From: Selenomonadaceae bacterium
GTDB lineage: Bacteria > Bacillota > Negativicutes > Selenomonadales > Selenomonadaceae
Direction: 5' to 3'
DNA: 18,321 nucleotides
NCBI GenBank assembly: GCA_016280345.1
Contig: JAEEGN010000220.1
Coordinates: 1 to 18,321, forward strand
Below are positions 1 through 7,060 of this stretch, piece after piece (position 1 is the stretch's first letter; the number at the start of each line of letters is the position of its first letter). The notes beneath the pieces were generated by a model. It saw only the letters and a program-made list of their open reading frames with translations. It did not search any database and was not told where the DNA came from. Position numbers and translations under genes: made by a program.

Positions 1-63
1 ACAGAGTCCCTTCATAATCGTTCTCTTGGAAACTGGGTTCTTGATGTTCCCGTAATGAAATAG
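1..63 (+). CDS. Possible C-terminal end of an upstream gene (partial)
   Basis: Reading frame 1 is open from the window edge to TAG at 61-63 and would encode the last 20 residues of a protein, ending in SLGNWVLDVPVMK. The stop lies 12 bases before the ATG of the next gene and next to that gene's ribosome binding site, the spacing of co-transcribed neighbours. Base composition is AT-rich like the following gene. Twenty open codons can occur by chance, so the call rests mainly on context. No family can be recognised. Confidence 0.35.
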   Translation, partial: TESLHNRSLGNWVLDVPVMK

Positions 64-75
64 CGGAGAGATCCT

Positions 76-699
76 ATGGGCATTTTTGGGGTTTTGGGTT
101 TGGCTTTTATTATTGTTGTTGCCTTAATGATTATTATTTCTGTTTATGAAATAGCAATTAACGCGAGAAACCATAAGAAAATTTATCAGTTCATGAAAGA
201 TTTTATCCTTGGCTTTTGTTTGTCATCGCTAGTTGTTTGGGGATGTATTTATTCTGAAATCTTGCCGCCAATACTCCAAAAGGAACAATTCAATGATTTA
301 AGCTATATTGAAGGAGTGACCTATGGCGTTCCGACAAACGGAGGCTTCATTTTATCAGTGAAATCTCCTGATAACACAATACCCAATGGCCCCGTTTTAG
401 ATTTTTTGCTTGTTACGAGCAATAAACCAGACTTCTTGGACGACAAGGAAAAGGTGTTTGGAAGTTTTGTTCAAATATGGTATCGGGAAAAATATCATCG
501 GTATATTTATCAGCTCATAGTAAATGGTGAGACGATTTGTACCCTGGAAGATGCCAATAACAATGTCGAACATTGTAATATTTGGAATCAATATATGTAT
601 TATATTATATCATTTGAAATTGTTTTGTTATTGTATTTAGTCTTCCTAATATCCCCAAAACACAAGCGTACTGAAATGGCGGCAAAGAGAACCGGTTGA
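76..699 (+). CDS. Small membrane protein of unknown function, AT-rich
   Basis: This 207-residue protein is not recognised. It has a hydrophobic N-terminal segment (about residues 4-24), a second one (about 43-62), a polar middle domain of about 110 residues, and a third hydrophobic segment (about 174-194) followed by a short basic tail. An integral membrane protein with one soluble domain is the likely topology. The ATG at 76 follows a purine-rich stretch, GCGGAGAG, at 63-70. The gene is clearly richer in A and T, with many ATT, TTT and AAT codons, than the GC-rich genes that begin at 840, which suggests recent acquisition. If the open frame at 1-63 is the end of a secreted toxin, this could be its membrane immunity protein, but nothing in the sequence proves that. 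Confidence 0.7.
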   Translation: MGIFGVLGLAFIIVVALMIIISVYEIAINARNHKKIYQFMKDFILGFCLSSLVVWGCIYSEILPPILQKEQFNDLSYIEGVTYGVPTNGGFILSVKSPDNTIPNGPVLDFLLVTSNKPDFLDDKEKVFGSFVQIWYREKYHRYIYQLIVNGETICTLEDANNNVEHCNIWNQYMYYIISFEIVLLLYLVFLISPKHKRTEMAAKRTG

Positions 700-839
700 A
701 GATATTATTATTTTATTGTTAGTAGATCTGGTATTCTTTGTGCGTCCCAAATTTCTTGCAGAATAATGAGAGGGTAAATCGCGGCCGAAAATGTCAAAGA
801 AAGATTTAAGATTGAACCGTCAAATTAGGAGGTGAACCG

Positions 840-1982
840 ATGCTGTTTTTCTGGCTGATCCTGCTGGCGGTGCTGGGCACGGTGGCGGGGCTGGCCTGGT
901 GGGCCATGGGGGCTGTGGTGCCGGGTGGGCGACTGTCGAAGTGCCGGAGCTGGCTGCTGCTGGTGGATGTCGCTTCCATCGCTCTCCTGCTGGCGGGGCC
1001 GAGGCTGTCGCTACCGGTCGAGATGAAGCGTTCCGGGTTGATCCTGCTTTCGATCTTCTGGATGGCGCAGCTCATCTTTGGCGTTTTGGTGGCGCTGCTG
1101 CGCATGGTGCGCTTTGTCCTGCAGCGCCAGCCGGAGTCCCCGGACATGGAGCGCCGGCGGCTTCTCCGGGGGGCGGCGCTCTATCCCCTGCTGGCGGCAG
1201 CGGCCGGCGCCTACGGTGGACTGGTGGAGCGGACCGCCACCGTGGTCCGGGAGATACCGGTGCCGCTGCCGGGAATCGGCCCCGAGCTGGAGGGCTTTCG
1301 CATCGCCCAGATCAGCGACATCCACCTGGGGCTCTTCTTCCATCTGGATGAGCTGGAGCGGTTGCTGGAGCAGGCGGCGGCCACGGGGGCGACGGTCCTC
1401 GCCGTCACCGGCGACCTCTTCGACGACAACGAGCAGAACGTGGCGGCGGCAGAACTGCTGGACCGCTACACGGGGCGCTTTCCCCGGGGCATCTGGTTCT
1501 GCTACGGCAACCATGAGCATTTCCGCGACCTCCGCCAGACGAAGGCGGCGCTGGCCCGGACTTCAATCCACGTGCTGGAGAATGAGCGCTCTCTCCTGCT
1601 GGACGGGGCCCGTCCCCTGTATTTCGCCGGTGTCGATTACCCAATGCCCCGGACAGCTTTCGCGGAAAAGGAGCAGGACTTCACGGCCCGGGCCCTCGGC
1701 GGTCTGGCGCCGGGGGCGGTGACGGTGCTGCTGGCCCACCATCCCGACTTCATCGATGATGCCGCCGAATACGGGACGGACCTGGTGTTGAGTGGCCATA
1801 CCCACGGCGGGCAGATCGGCTTTCTGGGCGTGCCGCTGGTGCCGCCGGTCTTCAAGTATATGCGGGGCGTGTACCGCGTGGGGCGCACCCTGGGTTACGT
1901 CCATCCCGGCAACGGGAGCTGGTTCCCGTTTCGCCTGGGCTGCCCGCCCGAGATCGCGGTGTTCACCCTGCGAAGGGCGTAG
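840..1982 (+). CDS. Membrane-anchored metallophosphoesterase (YkuE/YaeI-like)
   Basis: A 380-residue calcineurin-type metallophosphoesterase. The metal-binding motifs are in order: DIH (D160, H162), GD (D192), GNHE (223-226), HHPDF (300-304) and GHTHGG (319-324). These coordinate two metal ions for phosphoester hydrolysis in this family. The N-terminal 130 residues carry three hydrophobic segments (about 1-24, 38-56, 66-94), then an arginine cluster MERRRLLRG (103-111) and a fourth hydrophobic stretch. The cluster resembles the twin-arginine motif found at the start of YkuE and YaeI, but here it is internal. The catalytic domain is probably extracytoplasmic, and lipid-type substrates are known for relatives; the actual substrate cannot be read. 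The start is supported by TTAGGAGGTGA just upstream. It stands alone between the AT-rich patch and the TRAP operon. Confidence 0.9.
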   Translation: MLFFWLILLAVLGTVAGLAWWAMGAVVPGGRLSKCRSWLLLVDVASIALLLAGPRLSLPVEMKRSGLILLSIFWMAQLIFGVLVALLRMVRFVLQRQPESPDMERRRLLRGAALYPLLAAAAGAYGGLVERTATVVREIPVPLPGIGPELEGFRIAQISDIHLGLFFHLDELERLLEQAAATGATVLAVTGDLFDDNEQNVAAAELLDRYTGRFPRGIWFCYGNHEHFRDLRQTKAALARTSIHVLENERSLLLDGARPLYFAGVDYPMPRTAFAEKEQDFTARALGGLAPGAVTVLLAHHPDFIDDAAEYGTDLVLSGHTHGGQIGFLGVPLVPPVFKYMRGVYRVGRTLGYVHPGNGSWFPFRLGCPPEIAVFTLRRA

Positions 1983-2043
1983 CGCCGGCGGCGTGGGACG
2001 ACCCCCTTCCGCGAAACATTCGCCAGTTTTTTTCATTCCATAC

Positions 2044-2073
2044 TAGCCAAAAGCATAGAAGGTATGCTATAAT
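2044..2073 (+). promoter_or_regulatory. Sigma-A promoter of the TRAP-TAXI operon
   Basis: TAGCCA (2044-2049, four of six matches to TTGACA) lies 18 bp before a perfect TATAAT (2068-2073). The latter is preceded by TG at 2065-2066, making an extended -10 element. It lies about 37 bp upstream of the receptor gene's ATG, whose ribosome binding site AAGGAGG is at 2096-2102. Confidence 0.7.
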
Positions 2074-2078
2074 TCTAT
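2052..2078. promoter_or_regulatory. Nested inverted repeats over the -10 region (candidate operator)
   Basis: AGCATA (2052-2057) and TATGCT (2063-2068) form a perfect 6-bp inverted repeat with a 5-bp centre. ATAGAA (2055-2060) and TTCTAT (2073-2078) form a second perfect inverted repeat around the -10 element. A repressor bound here would block the promoter. The regulator is unknown. Confidence 0.4.
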
Positions 2079-2110
2079 ACGTAGGTCTGAACAAAAAGGA
2101 GGTATTTTTC

Positions 2111-3097
2111 ATGGGACTCAGGAAACTCAGTAAACTGGCTGTCTTCGGCGTGCTGCTGGCATTCGCGGCGACGCTTCTGGCCGGCTGCGGCGGCGGATCG
2201 TCCGGCGGCGGAGAGAAGAAGGACGCGGCCAAGAAATTCATCAACATCGCGACCGGCGGCACCGCCGGCACCTACTACCCGATTGGCGGCGCGATGGCGG
2301 AAATCCTCAACAAGGCGATTCCGGGCATGAACGCCAGCGCCCAGAGCACCGGCGCGTCGGTGGCGAACATCAACATGCTGAAGGACGGTTCGGTGGATCT
2401 GGCCATCGTCCAGAACGACATCACCTTCTACGCCTCCAACGGTACGGAGATGTTCAAGGACAAGAAGGTCGGCAATCTGCGCGGCATCGCCACGCTGTAC
2501 CCGGAGACCTGCCAGTTCGTGACGCTGGAGAAGTCGGGCATCAAGTCGGTGTCGGACTGCAAGGGCAAGAAGATCGCCGTGGGCGCCGCCGGCAGCGGCA
2601 CCGAGGCGAACGCCCGGCAAATCCTCGAGGCTTACGGCATCACCTATAAGGATATCGAGGTGCAGTACCTCTCCTTCGGCGAGGCGGCCAGCGCCCTGAA
2701 GGACGGCAACGTGGACGCGGCTTTCGTGACCGCGGGCTATCCGACGGCGGCCATCCAGGATATCGCTTCCCAGAACCCGGTGCGGCTCCTGCCGGTGGAA
2801 CCGGCCAAGGCGGACGCCATGATCGCCAAGTACCCGTTCTACACGAAGACGACGATTCCCAAGGGAACCTACGCGGGCTTCAACGAAGACGTCCCGGCGG
2901 TTGCCGTCATGGCGATGCTGGTGGCGACGGACAAGCTGGACGACAAGCTGGGCTACGATATCACCAAGGCGTTGTTCTCCGGTCTTGACCGTCTGCAGGC
3001 GGCGCACTCCGTCGGCAAGCTGATCACCAAGGCCGGCGCTACCAAGGGTATGTCCATCAAGATGAACGGCGGCGCGGAAAAGTACTTCAAAGAATAA
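2111..3097 (+). CDS. TAXI-family TRAP transporter solute receptor (lipoprotein)
   Basis: A 328-residue extracytoplasmic solute-binding protein of the TAXI type, which captures an organic anion and delivers it to a TRAP permease. The N-terminus is a lipoprotein signal with lipobox LLAGC and lipidated Cys26, followed by a Gly/Ser-rich linker. The family signature TGGTAGTYYPIGG is at residues 48-60, STGASVANI at 79-87, and VGAAGSGTEANA at 157-168, as in glutamate/aromatic-acid-binding TAXI proteins. The start is fixed by AAGGAGG eight bases upstream of ATG. It heads an operon with DUF1850 and the fused permease, separated from them by an internal terminator, which usually makes the receptor the most abundant product. 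The substrate cannot be told from sequence; glutamate or another carboxylate is typical. Confidence 0.95.
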   Translation: MGLRKLSKLAVFGVLLAFAATLLAGCGGGSSGGGEKKDAAKKFINIATGGTAGTYYPIGGAMAEILNKAIPGMNASAQSTGASVANINMLKDGSVDLAIVQNDITFYASNGTEMFKDKKVGNLRGIATLYPETCQFVTLEKSGIKSVSDCKGKKIAVGAAGSGTEANARQILEAYGITYKDIEVQYLSFGEAASALKDGNVDAAFVTAGYPTAAIQDIASQNPVRLLPVEPAKADAMIAKYPFYTKTTIPKGTYAGFNEDVPAVAVMAMLVATDKLDDKLGYDITKALFSGLDRLQAAHSVGKLITKAGATKGMSIKMNGGAEKYFKE

Positions 3098-3145
3098 TTA
3101 CGCAACGGGGCGATTTTCCTGTCTCCCGGCTGCGGGAAAGGGAGG

Positions 3146-3171
3146 ACGGGCGCTTCAGGCGCCCGTTTTTT
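3146..3171 (+). terminator. Internal intrinsic terminator after the receptor gene
   Basis: ACGGGCGC (3146-3153) pairs with GCGCCCGT (3159-3166) around a TTCAG loop, followed by a run of T to 3171. It sits between the receptor and DUF1850 genes of one operon and ends only five bases before the DUF1850 ATG, so partial read-through is presumably needed to express the permease. Confidence 0.85.
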
Positions 3172-3176
3172 CTGCT

Positions 3177-3695
3177 ATGAGCAAAATCAAATGGATGATT
3201 TGCCTGCTGGCGGCCGTGGCAGCGGTTTTCTGGTACTTCAACCGCCCGTTCTTCTTCGTGTCCAGCAACCAGCATCTGCTTTCGGCGATACCCGCCAAGC
3301 CGGGTCTGGAGTTTTCCACCCGGTTCATCCACTCGGTGCAGAAAACACCGGTGGAAGAGTTCTTCGTCATCAACGACGCCATGAACGGCTTCGTGCTGAA
3401 ATCGACACGGTACCAGTCCTTTGGGGTGGGACTGCCGTTCCTCGAAAGCGAGGGACAGTTCCGCCATGAGGGCAACTACTTCATCATGGACGATATGAAC
3501 CGGCCCATCGGCGAGCTGATACTCCGTCCCGGTATAGGGACGGAATTCACGCTCATCATCGGCCGGAAACGCTATCCCCTCCATGAGCGGGTGCTGCCGG
3601 GCGCGGCGGTGCGGCTCTGGGTGGGGCCGTATTACAGCGTGTGGTCCGGGCAGTGTCCGGGCCATTCGCCAGGGAAAGTTGGGAGAATCACATGA
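3177..3695 (+). CDS. DUF1850 protein of the TRAP-TAXI operon
   Basis: A 172-residue protein with one N-terminal hydrophobic segment (about residues 7-23) that acts as a signal or membrane anchor, followed by the DUF1850 core: FSTRFIHSVQKTPVEEFF (46-63) and a YQSFGVGLPF stretch (79-88). DUF1850 genes are regularly found between TAXI receptor and fused permease genes; their role is not established, but they probably assist the transporter at the outer face of the membrane. The last four bases overlap the permease start (ATGA), indicating translational coupling. The start codon is odd: no ribosome binding site lies directly before it, because the terminator hairpin occupies that place; the purine run AAAGGGAGG is on the far side of the hairpin at 3137-3145. 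Confidence 0.85.
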   Translation: MSKIKWMICLLAAVAAVFWYFNRPFFFVSSNQHLLSAIPAKPGLEFSTRFIHSVQKTPVEEFFVINDAMNGFVLKSTRYQSFGVGLPFLESEGQFRHEGNYFIMDDMNRPIGELILRPGIGTEFTLIIGRKRYPLHERVLPGAAVRLWVGPYYSVWSGQCPGHSPGKVGRIT

Positions 3696-5653
3696 AAGAT
3701 CACGAACGCGACCCGGGCCGGGCCGCGCCGGAGGAGAATTCGGAAGCACTGGCCCAGGAAGTCATGAAGCAATACGATAAAGAATCAAACAAAGTGGAGC
3801 ACAGCGGCCTCATGGGGAAATTCGTCACGGCGCTGGCCATCTCGTTTTCCGTGTTCCAGCTTTACACGGCCGTCTTCGGCGTGCTGGACGCCCAGCTTCA
3901 GCGGGCGGTACATCTGGGCTTCGGTCTGGCGCTGGTGTTCCTGCTCTACCCCACGCGGAAAGGAGACAGCGGAAATCTCACGCTCCACTTCGAGGACTAC
4001 GTGCTGGCCCTCCTGGGCGCGGCGGCTCCCGGCTACATCCTTGTCGAGTACAAGGAACTGGTGCTGCGGGCCGGAACGGTAACGTCCACCGACTATCTCG
4101 TGGGGCTCGTCGGCGTGCTGCTGGTCATCGAGGCCACGCGGCGGGTGGTGGGAATCCCGATGGTGGCGGTGGTGCTGCTCTTCCTCTCCTACGCCTTCGC
4201 CGGTCCCAACATGCCCGGCGTGCTGGCCCACCGCGGTCTGACGCCGGAGCAGCTCGTCGGCCATCTCTTCTTCACCACGGAGGGCATCTTCGGCATCCCG
4301 CTGGGTGTGTCCTCGACCTTCATCTTCCTGTTCATCCTGTTCGGCGCGTATCTGGAATCGACGGGCCTCGGGCGTTTCTTCATCGACCTCGCCAACGCGC
4401 TGGCCGGCTGGGCGGCGGGCGGCCCGGCGAAGGTCGCGGTGCTGTCCTCGGGCCTCATGGGTACGGTTTCCGGCAGCTCCGTCGCCAACGTCGCCGGTAC
4501 CGGCAGCTTCACCATCCCGATGATGAAGAAGCTCGGCTATGACAAGGAATTCGCCGGCGCCGTGGAAGCGGCGGCCTCTACCGGCGGGCAGCTGATGCCG
4601 CCGGTCATGGGCGCGGCGGCCTTCCTGATGGCCGAGTTCGTCGGCGTCCCCTATATCGAAATCGTCAAGGCGGCGGTCGTGCCGGCGCTGCTCTACTTCA
4701 CCGGCGTATGGCTGGGCGTCCACTTCGAGGCCAAGCGCAAGAACCTCAAGGGCATGCCCCGGGAGGAACTGCCGAAGGCCCTGGACATCCTGCGGGAGCG
4801 CGGCCATCTGGCCATCCCCCTCGTCGTCATCGTTTATCTGCTGGTGTCGGGCTACACCCCCATGCGGGCGGCCCTCGTCGCCATCGTGCTTTCCATCGCC
4901 GCCTCGTTCCTGCGGGCCTCTACCCGCATGAAGCCCATCCAGATCGTCGAAGGGCTGGAGAAGGGCGCCAAGGGCGTTCTCGGCGTCCTGGTGGCCTGCG
5001 CCTCGGCCGGCATCATCATCGGCGTCGTCACCAAGACCGGCGTTGGCCTGAAGCTGGCTTCGGCCCTGCTGGATCTGGCCGGTGGCGTCATGCTGCCGAC
5101 CATGTTCTTCACCATGATCACCGCCCTGCTCCTGGGCATGGGCGTCCCCACCACGGCGAACTACGTCATCACCTCCACCATCGCCGCTCCGGCGCTGATG
5201 CAGATGGGCGTGCCGGTGCTGGCTTCCCACATGTTCGTGTTCTACTTCGGCATCATCGCCGACGTGACGCCCCCGGTGGCGCTGGCCGCCTACGCCGGCT
5301 CCGCCATCAGCGGCGGCAATCCGCTTCGCACCGGCATCAACGCCTCGAAGCTCGCCATCGCCGCCTTCATCATCCCCTACATCTTCGTCCTGTCCCCGGT
5401 CATCCTGATGATCGACGCGACGCCGCTGGCGCTCATTCAGGCCACCCTTACCGCCCTTCTGGGCATGGTAGCGCTGTCGTCGTCGATGATCGGCTACCTG
5501 GTGGACAACATGAAGATGATCGAGCGCATCGTCCTGTTCCTGGGCGGGCTCATGATGATCTACCCGGAAACCCTCACCGACCTCCTGGGCCTCGCCATCA
5601 TCGTCGGCAGTTTCTTCCTCCAGCAGCGGCGGAAGAAAGCCCGGAACGAATAA
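3692..5653 (+). CDS. TRAP transporter fused permease (4TM/12TM, TAXI type)
   Basis: A 653-residue integral membrane protein in which the small (DctQ-like) and large (DctM-like) TRAP subunits are fused, as is usual for TAXI systems. After a hydrophilic N-terminus (1-40) come hydrophobic segments to about residue 170 (small-subunit part), then the DctM part. The latter has GTVSGSSVANVAGTGSFTIP (257-276), ASTGGQLMPPVMGAAAF (295-311) and GMGVPTTANYV (482-492), the conserved transport-domain loops. It couples uptake to an ion gradient, probably sodium. I chose ATG at 3692, which overlaps the DUF1850 stop and has GGGAG at 3681-3685, over an in-frame ATG 17 codons upstream that lies inside DUF1850. 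It ends at a strong terminator. Confidence 0.95.
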   Translation: MKDHERDPGRAAPEENSEALAQEVMKQYDKESNKVEHSGLMGKFVTALAISFSVFQLYTAVFGVLDAQLQRAVHLGFGLALVFLLYPTRKGDSGNLTLHFEDYVLALLGAAAPGYILVEYKELVLRAGTVTSTDYLVGLVGVLLVIEATRRVVGIPMVAVVLLFLSYAFAGPNMPGVLAHRGLTPEQLVGHLFFTTEGIFGIPLGVSSTFIFLFILFGAYLESTGLGRFFIDLANALAGWAAGGPAKVAVLSSGLMGTVSGSSVANVAGTGSFTIPMMKKLGYDKEFAGAVEAAASTGGQLMPPVMGAAAFLMAEFVGVPYIEIVKAAVVPALLYFTGVWLGVHFEAKRKNLKGMPREELPKALDILRERGHLAIPLVVIVYLLVSGYTPMRAALVAIVLSIAASFLRASTRMKPIQIVEGLEKGAKGVLGVLVACASAGIIIGVVTKTGVGLKLASALLDLAGGVMLPTMFFTMITALLLGMGVPTTANYVITSTIAAPALMQMGVPVLASHMFVFYFGIIADVTPPVALAAYAGSAISGGNPLRTGINASKLAIAAFIIPYIFVLSPVILMIDATPLALIQATLTALLGMVALSSSMIGYLVDNMKMIERIVLFLGGLMMIYPETLTDLLGLAIIVGSFFLQQRRKKARNE

Positions 5654-5682
5654 GGCGCCGCCGAACCCTTCCCGGAAAACGA

Positions 5683-5731
5683 AAAGACCGCCTGCGGCCT
5701 TTCCCCAAGCCGCGGGCGGTCTTTATATTTT
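5683..5731. terminator. Bidirectional terminator between convergent genes
   Basis: AAAGACCGCCTGCGG (5683-5697) pairs with CCGCGGGCGGTCTTT (5710-5724), with one G-T wobble, around a 12-base loop. T-rich sequence follows on the plus strand (CTTTATATTTT) and on the minus strand (TCTTTTCGTTTTCC). It serves the permease from the left and the exported-protein gene from the right. Confidence 0.9.
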
Positions 5732-5802
5732 CCTCTGTCGTCACGTCCCCCCGGCGTCCCGCGGCGCGGCAGCGCCCCGGGAAGTCCCGGATTGTTCCCT
5801 CG

Positions 5803-6369
5803 TCAGCCCTTCCCGGCGTCCATCTTTTCCCGGAGGACCTGGTTGATCTTCTTGTTGACCTTGTTCAGCGCCTTGAGCGTCACCGACTTGTTGCCCACCG
5901 AGCCGATGAAGGTGCTGTCGGATTGCAGCTCGACGAACTTGCCGTTGTAAAGGTAGCGGTCCTCCGCCACCCGGATCAGCTTAAAGGGAACCGTCACCGT
6001 GATGTCGATACCCGTAGTGAATACGCTGACCCGTTCCTTGCGGATCAGCGGCTCCACCTCGAGGCACAGGATGTAGTCGAAGCGTTCGTTCCGGAAGGCG
6101 TCGATGATGTCCCGGCGCTCGGCCATCGCCAGATCGGTCATGCCCAGGTCCTCGAGCCGCTTCGCGTCGGCCCGGACGAACTCGTACTTCGTTGACAGGG
6201 TTTTCTTCAGGTTTTTCAGCAGTTTCCTGTCAATGGCGCCATCGTAAGTGCTCTTGGCGTGGTTGACGTAGAGCACGCCCACCCGCGGCGCCGCGAGGGC
6301 CGTGGAAGCCGCCAGGAGCAGGAGGGCGAACGCCAGCCACAGCGTCATTGCCAGTCGGAACCGTTTCAC
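5803..6369 (-). CDS. Exported protein of unknown function
   Basis: A 188-residue protein with a clear Sec signal peptide: MKRFR basic end, hydrophobic core to about residue 22, and a cleavage site after ALA at residue 26. The mature part starts APRVGVLYVNHAKST and looks like a small soluble alpha/beta domain with alternating strands (VGVLYV, DYILCLEVEP, DITVTVPFKLI) and a basic helical C-terminus. No catalytic motif was recognised and I assign no function. The start codon is GTG, with a GGGAG/GGGA purine stretch upstream and a good promoter (6412-6440). It is a single-gene unit, convergent with the TRAP operon and divergent from the argS cluster. Confidence 0.8.
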   Translation of the reverse strand: MKRFRLAMTLWLAFALLLLAASTALAAPRVGVLYVNHAKSTYDGAIDRKLLKNLKKTLSTKYEFVRADAKRLEDLGMTDLAMAERRDIIDAFRNERFDYILCLEVEPLIRKERVSVFTTGIDITVTVPFKLIRVAEDRYLYNGKFVELQSDSTFIGSVGNKSVTLKALNKVNKKINQVLREKMDAGKG

Positions 6370-6411
6370 GTTCCCATCACTCCCATCATCGGTTGGTTTT
6401 TCCCTGCGCCC

Positions 6412-6440
6412 ATTATCTCACCGGAGGGCGCCGCCGTCAA
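6412..6440 (-). promoter_or_regulatory. Promoter of the exported-protein gene
   Basis: On the minus strand TTGACG (6440-6435) is followed after exactly 17 bp by GATAAT (6417-6412), about 43 bp upstream of the GTG start. Both elements match the sigma-A consensus at five of six positions. Confidence 0.75.
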
Positions 6441-6442
6441 TC

Positions 6443-6487
6443 CCGCCCGCCGCGGAAAAGTTTCTGCGGCGGGCGGCGTGTTTTTTT
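6443..6487 (+). terminator. Orphan terminator between divergent promoters
   Basis: CCGCCCGCCGC (6443-6453) pairs perfectly with GCGGCGGGCGG (6466-6476), followed a few bases later by seven Ts (6481-6487). It is oriented for plus-strand transcription although no plus-strand gene precedes it; the nearest upstream gene is on the minus strand. It may block antisense transcription, or it may mark the end of an unseen short transcript. Confidence 0.7.
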
Positions 6488-6497
6488 CGTTTTCCCA

Positions 6498-6526
6498 TAG
6501 ACGAGAGCGGCGGAGTATAATATAAT
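6498..6526 (+). promoter_or_regulatory. Promoter of the DUF1934-argS-rpoE-pyrG cluster
   Basis: TAGACG (6498-6503) lies 17 bp before TATAAT (6521-6526). A second TATAAT overlaps at 6516-6521, giving a TATAATATAAT stretch. The first gene's ATG is at 6575. Confidence 0.75.
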
Positions 6527-6574
6527 AGAGAAGTTAATGTTCCCGAACGCGGGGAGAGGAAAGAAGGGACAGGG

Positions 6575-7015
6575 ATGGAGCGGGTGATTGTCCGCGTGCG
6601 CGGCGAGCAGACGGATCCCGAGGGGGAGACGAGCCGCATCGAGACGGTGGCGGAGGGCCGCCATTACTATAAGGGAGGCAAGCACTACGTCCTCTACGAC
6701 GACCTGATGATGGAAGACGGCGAGGTCTCCACGGTGCTGAAGATTGAGCCCGGGGCCATGGTGCTTTTGCGCTCGGGTTCTGTCTGCCAGGAGCAGCGCT
6801 TCGCGGCGAACGAGGAAAGCGTCAGCGAGTACCGGACGCCCTTCGGCAATATGCGGATGGCGGTGCGGACGGAGAAGCTCGACGTCGTTTACGGCTCGGT
6901 GACGGGCAATATCGACGTGATTTACGCCATGAGCATCAACGGTCAGGTGCAGAGCCAGAACGAGCTGCACATCGAGGTCACCGTTCCCGAAGGGGAGGCC
7001 GCCCGGCTGAACTGA
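6575..7015 (+). CDS. DUF1934 family protein (YwiB-like)
   Basis: A 146-residue protein of the DUF1934 family, small beta-barrel proteins typified by B. subtilis YwiB, whose function is unknown. Visible features are the alternating strands VIVRVRGEQ at the start, an HYYKGGKHYVLYDD stretch (about 30-43), the FGNMRMAVRTEKLDVVYGS region in the middle, and the C-terminal IDVIYAMSINGQVQSQNELHIEV. It sits directly before argS, as ywiB does in Bacillus, which supports the family call. A purine-rich stretch, GGGGAGAGGAAAG, lies upstream of the ATG. It is 45 bp from argS and probably co-transcribed. Confidence 0.85.
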   Translation: MERVIVRVRGEQTDPEGETSRIETVAEGRHYYKGGKHYVLYDDLMMEDGEVSTVLKIEPGAMVLLRSGSVCQEQRFAANEESVSEYRTPFGNMRMAVRTEKLDVVYGSVTGNIDVIYAMSINGQVQSQNELHIEVTVPEGEAARLN

Positions 7016-7060
7016 CGCGGGACGCGGCCCGGGGAACGAAGGAAAGCGGGAGGAGATCGT

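Noticed and set aside
3641..3691. Upstream ATG for the TRAP permease
   Set aside because: It lies inside DUF1850 and lacks a ribosome site; ATG at 3692 has one and overlaps the previous stop by four bases.
3785..5230. A 481-codon minus-strand frame
   Set aside because: Antisense to the TRAP permease; rich in His, Gln, Asp and Gly in the way a GC-rich antisense frame is, with no domain.
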